64,000 nucleotides of DNA from Oscillospiraceae bacterium. GTDB taxonomy: Bacteria > Bacillota > Clostridia > Oscillospirales > Oscillospiraceae. The translations under genes were made by a program, and so were the position numbers. The notes beneath the pieces are model-generated. The model had not been told where the DNA came from and ran no database searches. It worked only from the letters and a program-made list of their open reading frames with translations. How positions within the stretch are numbered: position 1 is the stretch's first letter; each line of letters opens with the position of its first letter. The stretch is taken from NCBI GenBank assembly GCA_015067545.1, contig SVMG01000007.1, positions 1 through 64,000 of the forward strand. The letters are read 5' to 3'. Below, in pieces: positions 22,573 to 30,543 of the stretch.

Positions 22573-24369
22573 ATGGAAAACGAAAACCTGTACACCTTTG
22601 AGAATCCGGAATACCGGAAGGCCTACTGGCACACCAGTTCCCACATCATGGCTCAGGCTGTCAAGCGCCTGTGGCCGGAGGTGCAACTGGCCATCGGCCC
22701 TGCCATTGACGAGGGCTGGTACTACGACTTCGACGCTCCCTTCTCCTTTACTCCCGAGCATCTGGAGAAGATCGAAGCTGAGATGAAGAAAATCTGCAAG
22801 GAGCGCATCCGTTTGGAGCGCAGCGAGCTTCCCCGCGCCGAGGCCATCGCCTGGGCAGAGGCACACAATGAGCCTTATAAGAAAGAGCTGATCGAGGATC
22901 TGCCCGAGGATGCGGTCATCAGCTTCTACACCCAGGGCGATTTCACCGACCTGTGCGCTGGCCCTCACCTGGATCACACCGGCCGGGTCAAGCACAACGG
23001 CTTTAAGCTCACCAAGTCCTGCGGCGCTTACTGGCGTGGTGACAGCAACCGCAAGATGCTGCAGCGTATCTACGGCATCGGCTTCCCCTCCAAGGAAGAG
23101 CTGGATGTGTATCTCGAAAAGCAGGCTGAGGCTCTGAAGCGCGATCACAACAAGCTGGGTCGCGAGCTGGAATTCTTCACAACTGTGGAAGAGATCGGCC
23201 AGGGCCTGCCCATCCTGCTTCCCAAGGGCGCTCGCGTCATTCAGACTCTGCAGCGCTGGGTTGAGGATGAGGAGCAGAAGCGTGGCTACCTGCTGACCAA
23301 GACTCCTCTGATGGCAAAGTCCGACCTGTATAAGATCTCCGGCCACTGGGATCACTATTTGGATGGCATGTTCGTCCTGGGCGACCCCACCGACGAGACC
23401 AAGGAGTGCTTCGCTCTGCGGCCCATGACCTGCCCCTTCCAGTACCAGGTCTATCTGAACCGTGCAAGATCCTACCGCGACCTGCCCATGCGCTTGGGCG
23501 AGACCTCTACCCTCTTCCGTAACGAGGACTCCGGCGAAATGCACGGTCTGATCCGTGTCCGCCAGTTCACCATTTCCGAGGGTCACCTGGTTCTGCGCCC
23601 CGATCAGCTGGAGGAAGAATTCCGCGGCTGTCTGGAGCTGGCTAAGTACTGCCTGGAGACTGTGGGCATGCTGGAAAACTGCTCCTTCCGTTTCTCCCAG
23701 TGGGATCCCGCCCGTGCCGGTATCAAGTATGAAGGCACTGCCGAGCAGTGGGAAGAGGCTCAGCGCGTCATGGGTGAGATTCTGGACAATTTGGGCGTGG
23801 AATACGAGATCGGCATCGACGAGGCCGCATTCTACGGCCCCAAGCTGGACATTCAGTACAAGAATGTGTTTGGCAAGGAAGATACCATCGTCACCATTCA
23901 GATCGATATGCTGCTGGCTCAGAAGTTCGGCATGGAATACACCGATGCAGACGGACAGAAGAAGACCCCCTATATCATCCACCGCACCAGCCTTGGCTGC
24001 TACGAGCGGACTCTGGCTTACCTCATTGAGCGTTATGCCGGTGCGCTGCCCCTGTGGATGATGCCCACCCAGGTCAAGGTTCTGCCCATCACCGACCGGG
24101 CCCACGAGTGCGCCAAGGAACTGGTTGCCAAGCTGGAAAGCGCCGGCATCCATGCAGAGAGCGACTGCCGCAGCGAAAAGCTGGGCTACAAGATCCGCGA
24201 AGCTCAGCTGCAGAAGATTCCCTATATGCTGGTCATTGGCGACCGGGATATGGAGAACGGCACAGTTTCCGTCCGTACCCGCAAGGGCGAGGATCTTGGC
24301 GCCATGACCCCCGACGAATTCATGGCCAAGTGCCTGATGGAAATCGCCACCAAGAGCAAGGAAGTTTAA
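22573..24369 (+). CDS. thrS: Threonyl-tRNA synthetase without N-terminal TGS domain
   Basis: A 598-residue class II synthetase. It begins directly at the editing-domain helix (HTSSHIMAQAVKRLWPEVQ) and so lacks the about 60-residue TGS domain of longer ThrS. The editing domain spans about 10-180, the catalytic domain about 200-490 with motif 2 FRNEDSGEMHGLIRVRQF and zinc ligands Cys (RPMTCPF), His (GEMHG) and His (IIHRTSLG), and motif 3 LGCYERTLAYLIERYAG; the anticodon-binding domain closes the protein. It charges tRNA-Thr and is controlled by the T-box leader. AAAAGGAGGTAAAACCT precedes ATG 22573. No missing upstream coding was seen: the terminator and T-box are in the way. Confidence 0.96.
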   Translation: MENENLYTFENPEYRKAYWHTSSHIMAQAVKRLWPEVQLAIGPAIDEGWYYDFDAPFSFTPEHLEKIEAEMKKICKERIRLERSELPRAEAIAWAEAHNEPYKKELIEDLPEDAVISFYTQGDFTDLCAGPHLDHTGRVKHNGFKLTKSCGAYWRGDSNRKMLQRIYGIGFPSKEELDVYLEKQAEALKRDHNKLGRELEFFTTVEEIGQGLPILLPKGARVIQTLQRWVEDEEQKRGYLLTKTPLMAKSDLYKISGHWDHYLDGMFVLGDPTDETKECFALRPMTCPFQYQVYLNRARSYRDLPMRLGETSTLFRNEDSGEMHGLIRVRQFTISEGHLVLRPDQLEEEFRGCLELAKYCLETVGMLENCSFRFSQWDPARAGIKYEGTAEQWEEAQRVMGEILDNLGVEYEIGIDEAAFYGPKLDIQYKNVFGKEDTIVTIQIDMLLAQKFGMEYTDADGQKKTPYIIHRTSLGCYERTLAYLIERYAGALPLWMMPTQVKVLPITDRAHECAKELVAKLESAGIHAESDCRSEKLGYKIREAQLQKIPYMLVIGDRDMENGTVSVRTRKGEDLGAMTPDEFMAKCLMEIATKSKEV

Positions 24370-24374
24370 TATTT

Positions 24375-24404
24375 CAAGGCCGCCCAACCGGGCGGCCTTG
24401 TTTT
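24375..24404 (+). terminator. Terminator of thrS
   Basis: Eleven-bp stem CAAGGCCGCCC/GGGCGGCCTTG then TTTT. Confidence 0.9.
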
Positions 24405-24426
24405 ATCATCAGAGGTATGTTATAAT
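24398..24426 (+). promoter_or_regulatory. Promoter of the DUF218 gene, overlapping the thrS terminator
   Basis: TTGTTT (24398-24403) formed by the end of the terminator stem and its T run, 17-nt spacer, TATAAT (24421-24426). Confidence 0.65.
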
Positions 24427-24440
24427 AAAGGAAAGGGGGT

Positions 24441-25202
24441 ATGTATGTGAGAAAACTTTGGAAATGGCTCATTCCTCTGGCTTTCCTCTTGCTGGGCATT
24501 TTTTGCTTCTGCGCAGTCCACGGCCATGATTTTCTTGGCATTGTGTCCTGCAGTATTGCCGGAGTGATCTGCTGCTATTACCTCATTGCTATGCTTAGGA
24601 ACGAGCGGATCTTCGCGGCCAAAATTCTCAACACCGTGCTGACTTTCCTTCTATGTCTGGGAGTTTGCGCTTTTGTCATCACAGAGGCTTTCATTGTCCA
24701 GGCCAGTCGAGGAGAGAAAGACCCCCAATTTACATACCTTGTGGTTTTGGGAGCCAAGGTCAACGGCACATCACCCTCCCTCTCGCTGAATGACCGTTTG
24801 CAGTCTGCCTATGAGTATATGACCGCTCACCCGAATGTAATCGCCGTACTTTCCGGCGGTCAAGGTGCGGACGAGGGCATTAGCGAAGCGCAATGCATGT
24901 ACAACGAGTTGACCAAACGGGGCATCCGCGCAGACCGCCTTTGGTTGGAGGATCAGGCTACCTCCACTTGGGAAAATCTGCAATTCTCCCTGCGGATTAT
25001 CGAAGAAAAAACCGGAACGCGGCCGCAGACCATCGGCTTGCTTTCCAGCGAATATCACCTGTACCGGGCAGGACTATTTGCAGATGCTTGCGGCATTGAT
25101 GCAGCCCTGATTCCTGCCGGCACAAGCTGGCCCACCATCCGCTTGAATTATTTTATGCGGGAAGTTCCCGCCGTTTGGAAATTTATCATCTTCGGAGGTT
25201 AA
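24441..25202 (+). CDS. YdcF/SanA-like DUF218 membrane protein
   Basis: A 253-residue protein with three membrane helices in the first 95 residues (LIPLAFLLLGIFCFCAV; LGIVSCSIAGVICCYYLIAML; ILNTVLTFLLCLGVCAFVITEAF) and a DUF218 domain (about 98-245): YLVVLGAKVNGTSPSLSLNDRLQSA, IAVLSGGQGADEGISEAQCM, LEDQATSTWENL and LLSSEYHLYRA. Relatives such as ElyC and SanA affect envelope integrity and vancomycin barrier function; biochemical activity is unknown. The start may be GTG 24447, which has GGGGG at the ideal distance, rather than ATG 24441. The M42 peptidase gene follows by 4 nt, suggesting co-transcription. Confidence 0.88.
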   Translation: MYVRKLWKWLIPLAFLLLGIFCFCAVHGHDFLGIVSCSIAGVICCYYLIAMLRNERIFAAKILNTVLTFLLCLGVCAFVITEAFIVQASRGEKDPQFTYLVVLGAKVNGTSPSLSLNDRLQSAYEYMTAHPNVIAVLSGGQGADEGISEAQCMYNELTKRGIRADRLWLEDQATSTWENLQFSLRIIEEKTGTRPQTIGLLSSEYHLYRAGLFADACGIDAALIPAGTSWPTIRLNYFMREVPAVWKFIIFGG

Positions 25203-25206
25203 TCAT

Positions 25207-26247
25207 ATGATCGGACAAAATTATGCTGAATACGCATGGGAAATGACGGAAACACTGCTTTCCATTGATTCCCCCAGTGGCTACACCGCTCGTGCCGCCG
25301 CTTGGGTAAAGGAAAAATTTGAAAGCCTGGGCTTTGCCGCAAATATTACCACCAAGGGCGGTGTGCTTGTAGATCTGGGCGGTGTAAACGAAGAGGACGC
25401 CCTGCTTTTGGAGGCGCATGCCGATACCCTGGGTGCAATGGTTGCCGGAATCAAGGGCAACGGCCGCCTGCGCCTTTCTCCTCTCGGCGGCATGAACGCC
25501 AACAACGGCGAAGCGGAAAATGTGTGGGTCTACACACGCTCCGGCAAGGTTATTGACGGCACTTGCCAGCTTTGCAATGCATCTGTTCATGTAAACGGAG
25601 AGTATTCCAATGCAAAACGGTCTTTCGACACTGTGGAAGTGGTGCTGGACGAGGATGTCAGCTCTGCCGACGATGCCAAAAAGCTGGGCATTGAGGTGGG
25701 TGACATTGTGTGCTTCGAGCCCCGTACCCGTCGCACCCCCAGCGGCTATCTCAAGAGCCGTTTCCTGGATGACAAGCTGAGCGTTGGCATCCTGCTGGGC
25801 TTTGCCAAGTACCTCAGCGACGACGGCATCGTACCCTCTCGCAAGACCTATGTGCACATCACCGTTTACGAGGAAGTAGGTCACGGCGGCTCCGCATCCG
25901 TTCCTGCCGGCGTGACGGAAGCCATTTCCGTGGATATGGGCTGTGTGGGCGACGGACTGAACTGCACGGAAAAGCAGGTTTCCATCTGCGCCAAGGACTC
26001 CGGCGGCCCTTACTCCTATGAAGTGGTGGGTAAGCTCATCGATGCCGCCAAGAAAACGGGCGCGGACTATGCGGTGGATGTGTATCCCTACTACGGCTCT
26101 GATGTGGAAGCGACCCTGCGCAGCGGCGTCGACATCCGCCACGGTCTCATCGGCGCAGGCGTTTACGCCAGCCACGGCTACGAGCGCAGCCACATGGACG
26201 GCATTATGAACACCCTGAAAGTCCTGTGCGGTTATTTAGAGGTTTAA
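25207..26247 (+). CDS. M42 family metallopeptidase (glutamyl aminopeptidase-like)
   Basis: A 346-residue cytoplasmic peptidase. Metal-site motifs: LLEAHADTLGAMV (His71), KSRFLDDKLSVGIL (bridging Asp), VYEEVGHGGSA (Glu base and Glu ligand), ISVDMGCVG, and ISHG-type end GVYASHGYERSHMDGI. M42 enzymes form dodecameric tetrahedral aminopeptidases trimming short peptides, or act as cellulase-associated deblocking peptidases. GGAGG precedes ATG 25207. Close linkage with the DUF218 gene. Confidence 0.92.
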   Translation: MIGQNYAEYAWEMTETLLSIDSPSGYTARAAAWVKEKFESLGFAANITTKGGVLVDLGGVNEEDALLLEAHADTLGAMVAGIKGNGRLRLSPLGGMNANNGEAENVWVYTRSGKVIDGTCQLCNASVHVNGEYSNAKRSFDTVEVVLDEDVSSADDAKKLGIEVGDIVCFEPRTRRTPSGYLKSRFLDDKLSVGILLGFAKYLSDDGIVPSRKTYVHITVYEEVGHGGSASVPAGVTEAISVDMGCVGDGLNCTEKQVSICAKDSGGPYSYEVVGKLIDAAKKTGADYAVDVYPYYGSDVEATLRSGVDIRHGLIGAGVYASHGYERSHMDGIMNTLKVLCGYLEV

Positions 26248-26315
26248 AAGACATTACCACTGTGAGTAAATTGGCATTTGACAAGTTGGGTTGTTTTAAA
26301 GGAGATGTTATCAAA

Positions 26316-26861
26316 GTGAAGAAGCTTGTGTTGTTAATAGTATTGTCCATACTGCTGATGAGTGGATGCCGGTTTTCTTTGAATGATGATAAATCCACTC
26401 AGGCCACATCAAATGCAAACAAGATACTTGCAATGGCGGACAATGACATGTATGATGCATTGATGGCAAGATTTATGGACGCCGATCTCAATGCGCTGAA
26501 TCAGAAACAGTTGACCGTTGCGACACTAATCAATTTCGAATCAGAAATGATGTGTGGTGGATTGTGCCAGTTCTTTACAAATGACTATCCTGGTTATGCA
26601 CAGTATGTCAGCAATGCTTTGAAAGAGATTGGTGCAACTGAAATGGAGGCACATTATACAACATTTATAACCCAAAATGGAATTGATGTTACGCAAATGG
26701 ATTCGTTCCGTATTATGGGTATTTTTGACTATTTAGAACAGTATGAACGTTTTCCTTATGAAGCATTTGATAATACATTTTCAGAAATATACCATAATGA
26801 AAACCTAAGTGATATGTTACTTGCCTATGTCCGCCTTTATGCAAATGAAATTCTAGACTGA
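26316..26861 (+). CDS. DUF4375 (DMP19-like) lipoprotein
   Basis: A 181-residue protein with a lipoprotein signal (VKKLVLLIVLSILLMSGC, Cys18) and a DUF4375 domain: LTVATLINFESEMMCGGLCQFFTNDYPGYAQYVSNALKEIGA and the following helices to about 150. DMP19 itself is a DNA-mimic protein in Neisseria; the wider DUF4375 family has no settled function. GTG 26316 has GGAGATG 8-9 nt upstream, which fits better than the ATG at 26226 inside the previous gene. Base composition is clearly more AT-rich than its neighbours, suggesting recent arrival. Ends at a perfect palindromic terminator. Confidence 0.75.
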   Translation: MKKLVLLIVLSILLMSGCRFSLNDDKSTQATSNANKILAMADNDMYDALMARFMDADLNALNQKQLTVATLINFESEMMCGGLCQFFTNDYPGYAQYVSNALKEIGATEMEAHYTTFITQNGIDVTQMDSFRIMGIFDYLEQYERFPYEAFDNTFSEIYHNENLSDMLLAYVRLYANEILD

Positions 26862-26900
26862 AAGCTTGTGCTTGTATTGCTATTAGCTACAATTTATCAA

Positions 26901-26935
26901 AAAACCCGCAGCACCAATTGGTGCTGCGGGTTTTT
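26901..26935. terminator. Palindromic terminator
   Basis: Perfect 17-bp inverted repeat AAAACCCGCAGCACCAA / TTGGTGCTGCGGGTTTT. Confidence 0.85.
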
Positions 26936-26936
26936 G

Positions 26937-26963
26937 CGGACGAGCAATGCTCGCCCCTACAAT
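26937..26963. repeat. Short REP-like repeat
   Basis: GACGAGCAATGCTCGCCCCTACAA: a small CGAGCA/TGCTCG hairpin followed by GCCCCTACA, the same end as the element at 13912-13976. Confidence 0.5.
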
Positions 26964-26966
26964 ATT

Positions 26967-27335
26967 TTATTCCACACCCTGGACTTCCAGCAAATCCAGC
27001 GCCTGCTGGCCGAGGATGGTCAGCGCGATGCTGCCCTTGATGGGGTAGGCATCGTAAGCGGCGCTGTATCCGCCTTTCAGGGGCTGGTCAAAATCAATGG
27101 AAATAAGCCCGCGCTTGGCAAGGCATTGCAGTGCAAGACTGCTCTTTTCCGGGGACAGCTCCCCCTCTTCCAGATAGACCGGTTCTGTGGAGGCCGCGCT
27201 CCGGGCTACGGGCAGAAACGGAATCTGTCCCAACAGCCGCAGCATGGTAATTTCCTCCGCTGCCAGCACCAAGGTGCTTCCACAGCCGCCGCAATTGCCG
27301 CAGCAACCGCCGCAGCCGCCTTTACAATCGCCCAT
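26967..27335 (-). CDS. Cys/Gly-rich N-terminus plus small helical domain, unknown function
   Basis: A 122-residue protein. Residues 4-18 hold seven Cys in a Gly-rich tract (CKGGCGGCCGNCGGCG), a likely metal or cluster binding tail. Residues 24-120 look like a winged-helix-like domain (EEITMLRLLGQIPFLPVAR, SPEKSSLALQCLAKRGLISIDFD, YPIKGSIALTILGQQALDLL). The ATG overlaps the stop of the ATPase gene by one base and AAGGAG lies before it, so it is the last gene of the leftward ymdB / phosphoesterase / ATPase operon. No family recognised; function unknown, a redox or metal-sensing regulator is one idea. Confidence 0.7.
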   Translation of the reverse strand: MGDCKGGCGGCCGNCGGCGSTLVLAAEEITMLRLLGQIPFLPVARSAASTEPVYLEEGELSPEKSSLALQCLAKRGLISIDFDQPLKGGYSAAYDAYPIKGSIALTILGQQALDLLEVQGVE

Positions 27336-29476
27336 TACATTTCTCCTTGCAGTTTCTTTTCCCGACTTTGGCAGGTGAACAGGATCACCTGCTTATCTTC
27401 TGCCATTTCAGAAAGAATATTCAGCGCCGTTGCAAGGCGCTTATCATCAAAGCGCACCATGGCATCATCCAGCACCAAGGGAGCATCCGGAGTCAGTTCC
27501 TCGGCGACCGCCAGCCGCAAAGCCAAATACAGCTGATCCACAGTTCCGTCGCTGCGCCACTGGCTGGGGCGCGTGGTAGCCTCCTGCTGAGCGCTGACAT
27601 GGATGCTCAGATCCTCTGCCAGCATCACCTTTTCGTACCGGCCGTCGGTAAGCTTGCCGAACAGCTCCTGTGCCCGCTTGGCAATTCGGGGCGCAAACCG
27701 CCGCTGCAATTCACTGGTAGCGGTACTGAGGGCCTTTTGTGCCACTTCCAAAGCGGAGTAGGTTTCTTCCAGCCTTTCAATTCGGCTGCGCACCTGCTTC
27801 AATGTGGCGCGTAGTGCGCTTTCCTGTCCCAAGGCCTCCGCCTGACCCTGGAACTGACCTAGGCGCAACTGATTCTGCTTCAGTTCGAAAGCGGCACTTG
27901 TGAGCAGAGCATCGGTCTCGCTGAGGGTTTGTGTCAACTCATCCGGTGCAGAGGGGGCGGGAACATCCTTGGCCATAGCCTGCAAGGCCGTGATTTGCTC
28001 CTGGGCACGCTGGAGATCCCGGCGCAAATCAGCCAGGGCTTTCCACTTCTGCGTCACCTTTTCCCACTTTTCCAAACAGCTTCCAATGGCTTCGCCGCCG
28101 GTCAGTGCCTGCAAGCGGGACATCAGATCCTCCCGTCGCTGCTGCAGTTGAGATACCATTTGCTGATACTGCGCATTTTCTTCCTCAAAGGCCTGCCGCT
28201 GACCCGCAAATTCTTCTGCCATCGGAATCCATGTATTGAAATGCTCTACTCCGTATTTCACCGCATAATTACGACAAAGCAGACGAAGCTTTTTGATTTT
28301 AAACAGACAGAGTACCGGAACGTACAATATCCCACATGCTGCCATATAGAACCCGCGGTAGAACTCATGAAATACAAACGCTCCCACCAATGCTACGGCA
28401 ACTGCTAAAACACTCGTGATAAGCACAATAATCTTTAAAGTCTTGATTTTCTTTATCCAAAGCCGAACTTGCTCCACATCAGATTTTGCCTGTTCGACTG
28501 CCTGCTCGCCGGTCATGCCCTCAAAGCACTTTTGGCATTCCGGAGCAATGGGTGCGCTTGGCAGCATTTGCTGCTCCATTTGCAAAGACATGCTCTCATT
28601 GTGCAGTTTTTGCAGTTCGGTACGAGCGCGCTCCGCTTCTTCCGCAGAGGGAAGCACGGCACATTCCGATTCCAAGGTGCTTAGCTGATTTTGCACCGCA
28701 TCCCGGGCATTTTCTGCTTCCAAAATGTGCCGGGAATCTTCCTGGGCCTGGGCATAGTTCAGCGCAGCCTTGTGATTTTCCAGTTTGGCCGTCCAGATTT
28801 CCAGTTCCTTTTGCCGCTCCCGGAGCCGCTGTGCCTGAACATTCAACTCCTGCAAGGAACGCAACTGTTCTTCCAGCTTGTCCCGCTCGGTCTCTGCCTG
28901 GGGCAGAAGACCACTCTTATTGTAGCGGCATTTGTTTTTCAGTTCTTTCAGAGATTGGGCCAGCTTATCTGCCGCGCCATCCTCATCGCCGGTGGTGACC
29001 AGATTGTTCAATCTACGGCGCAGGGCATCATCCTGGGTCACGGGCATATCGGACAATTTCAAAAAACCTGCCCGAACAAAAACGCTCCGCTCCACGCCCA
29101 GTAACTCCATACCGCAGTTGGCCGCCGTCAGTTCCGGTACATCCAGGCCGCTTTCCGTCTCATATGCACGGAATTCGCCAAAGATCACCCGGCCTCTTGT
29201 ACTGCGCTCAATGGTGATGTTTCTACCCTTCCAGCAGATGTCCATGCGCCCCTCCATGGGGGCACCGGACCATGGCGCATATCGCTCTTTATCCGCCAGA
29301 ACCGTTTGGGTAGTACGCGCCTTGGTGTCAATGCCGTAAAGCATAGCCACGATAAAGGCGCACCAGGTGCTCTTGCCCCATTCGTTGGGCGCTTCAATGA
29401 TGTTGAGCCCCGGCGTCAAGGTCAAGGTTTGCCGTTCCAATTTGCCAAAGGTGGCTGTCATAGAATAGATCTTCAC
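27335..29476 (-). CDS. SbcC/YhaN-like AAA ATPase with coiled coils and a membrane hairpin
   Basis: A 713-residue ATPase. Walker A is NEWGKST near residue 32, the Q-loop/zinc-hook type arms are long coiled coils (about 170-330 and 420-590), two adjacent membrane helices lie in the middle (about 346-368 and 373-393), and the C-terminal half has the signature and Walker B (YLALRLAVAEEL, PLVLDDAMVRFDDKR). This matches YhaN of Bacillus, an SbcC relative with a membrane hairpin where the zinc hook would be. GTG 29476 is chosen because AGGAGGTG lies 8 nt upstream and it overlaps the partner's stop by 4 nt. Expected to work in DNA end processing with the phosphoesterase. Confidence 0.85.
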   Translation of the reverse strand: MKIYSMTATFGKLERQTLTLTPGLNIIEAPNEWGKSTWCAFIVAMLYGIDTKARTTQTVLADKERYAPWSGAPMEGRMDICWKGRNITIERSTRGRVIFGEFRAYETESGLDVPELTAANCGMELLGVERSVFVRAGFLKLSDMPVTQDDALRRRLNNLVTTGDEDGAADKLAQSLKELKNKCRYNKSGLLPQAETERDKLEEQLRSLQELNVQAQRLRERQKELEIWTAKLENHKAALNYAQAQEDSRHILEAENARDAVQNQLSTLESECAVLPSAEEAERARTELQKLHNESMSLQMEQQMLPSAPIAPECQKCFEGMTGEQAVEQAKSDVEQVRLWIKKIKTLKIIVLITSVLAVAVALVGAFVFHEFYRGFYMAACGILYVPVLCLFKIKKLRLLCRNYAVKYGVEHFNTWIPMAEEFAGQRQAFEEENAQYQQMVSQLQQRREDLMSRLQALTGGEAIGSCLEKWEKVTQKWKALADLRRDLQRAQEQITALQAMAKDVPAPSAPDELTQTLSETDALLTSAAFELKQNQLRLGQFQGQAEALGQESALRATLKQVRSRIERLEETYSALEVAQKALSTATSELQRRFAPRIAKRAQELFGKLTDGRYEKVMLAEDLSIHVSAQQEATTRPSQWRSDGTVDQLYLALRLAVAEELTPDAPLVLDDAMVRFDDKRLATALNILSEMAEDKQVILFTCQSREKKLQGEM

Positions 29477-30543
29477 GGCAGGATCACCTCCTGTCCATCC
29501 AGAATCTGCCGGGAGATCCGGGCAGCCAATTTGATGCGCTGCTTCAGCACTTCGCTCTCCGTATCCAGCCCGTCGTGGAGAATGCCAAAATACATTCCCT
29601 CCAGACTGTCCTCCCCCACTGCGCTCCACAGTTCCTTTTCCGGGATGGTCTGATCCCGCAAAACCAGGTTTTTCACATGAGAGAATTGGCAAGCCAGTGC
29701 ATCCAAATTCAGTTCATCGGCATAGCCGGTGAGTGTGACCCGGTAGAAATCCTCCGTTGCCACACCGGGCAGCAGTGCAGACAAACCCTGGGCTGCATCC
29801 GATCCCACTTCCACTGTTTCATCGTAAAATCGAGGGGTGTCCAGCGGACGAAATTCTGCTTTGATCTCGTCACTCAGTTCCAGCAAAAGCACACCCTTGA
29901 TGCCGGTCTCATCATATCCGTGACCCATTGGGCAGCCGGGCCAAGCGCAAACGGCATCGCCGCTGCGGAAGCTGCCGTTCTTATGGATATGCCCCAGCGC
30001 CAGATAGTGAAGGCCGGACAGGCGCACATGCTGAGGGCTGACCGGACAATAGGGTGACGAGGTATTGGTGGCATCTGCGTGGAGAATGCCGATGCGCCAC
30101 TTGCTGTCGCACTCTGCGCGGAAGTTTTCCAATAAGGCAGCGCAGTCCATGGCTTCATAGCCTGCGCCGTAAACGGTGCAATCCAAATTGGGCAAAGCAA
30201 CCGCTTCCATAGCCGCGTGCTTAAAAATATGCACATTTTCCGGCCAATTCTCCGCCAAATACGGGGAATTGGGCTGGCAAAAATCATGATTTCCCGGGGT
30301 GATGAACACCGGGATCTTCACATCCTCCAATGCTTTGTACACCTTGCGGAAGGAATCCTGGGTATACGCACCATCAAACAGGTCGCCGGCCAGCAAGATC
30401 ATATCGCAATTTTCTGCTTTGGCCAAAGTGATGATCTTTTCAGGAAGCTTGCTCAGCTCCTGGCGCAGAAAGCGCGCTTGTTCTTCGCTCTTACCCGACA
30501 TGGGTGCATCCAGGTGCCAGTCAGCGCTGTGCAGAATTTTCAT
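29473..30543 (-). CDS. YhaO/SbcD (Mre11)-like metallophosphoesterase
   Basis: A 356-residue phosphoesterase with all Mre11 motifs: ILHSADWHLDAP (Asp8, His10), LLAGDLFDG (Asp54), ITPGNHDF (Asn85, His86), GILHAD and LALGHIHK. The SbcD-like C-terminal DNA-binding part is short, as in YhaO. With the ATPase it should form a nuclease complex. ATG 30543 lies inside the end of ymdB (23-bp overlap). An earlier in-frame start would overlap ymdB by 150 bp and lacks similarity to the family. Confidence 0.88.
   Translation of the reverse strand: MKILHSADWHLDAPMSGKSEEQARFLRQELSKLPEKIITLAKAENCDMILLAGDLFDGAYTQDSFRKVYKALEDVKIPVFITPGNHDFCQPNSPYLAENWPENVHIFKHAAMEAVALPNLDCTVYGAGYEAMDCAALLENFRAECDSKWRIGILHADATNTSSPYCPVSPQHVRLSGLHYLALGHIHKNGSFRSGDAVCAWPGCPMGHGYDETGIKGVLLLELSDEIKAEFRPLDTPRFYDETVEVGSDAAQGLSALLPGVATEDFYRVTLTGYADELNLDALACQFSHVKNLVLRDQTIPEKELWSAVGEDSLEGMYFGILHDGLDTESEVLKQRIKLAARISRQILDGQEVILP

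Noticed and set aside
22537-24387. 616-codon open frame on the minus strand
   Set aside because: Antisense to thrS and covers its ribosome site and terminator; no family match.
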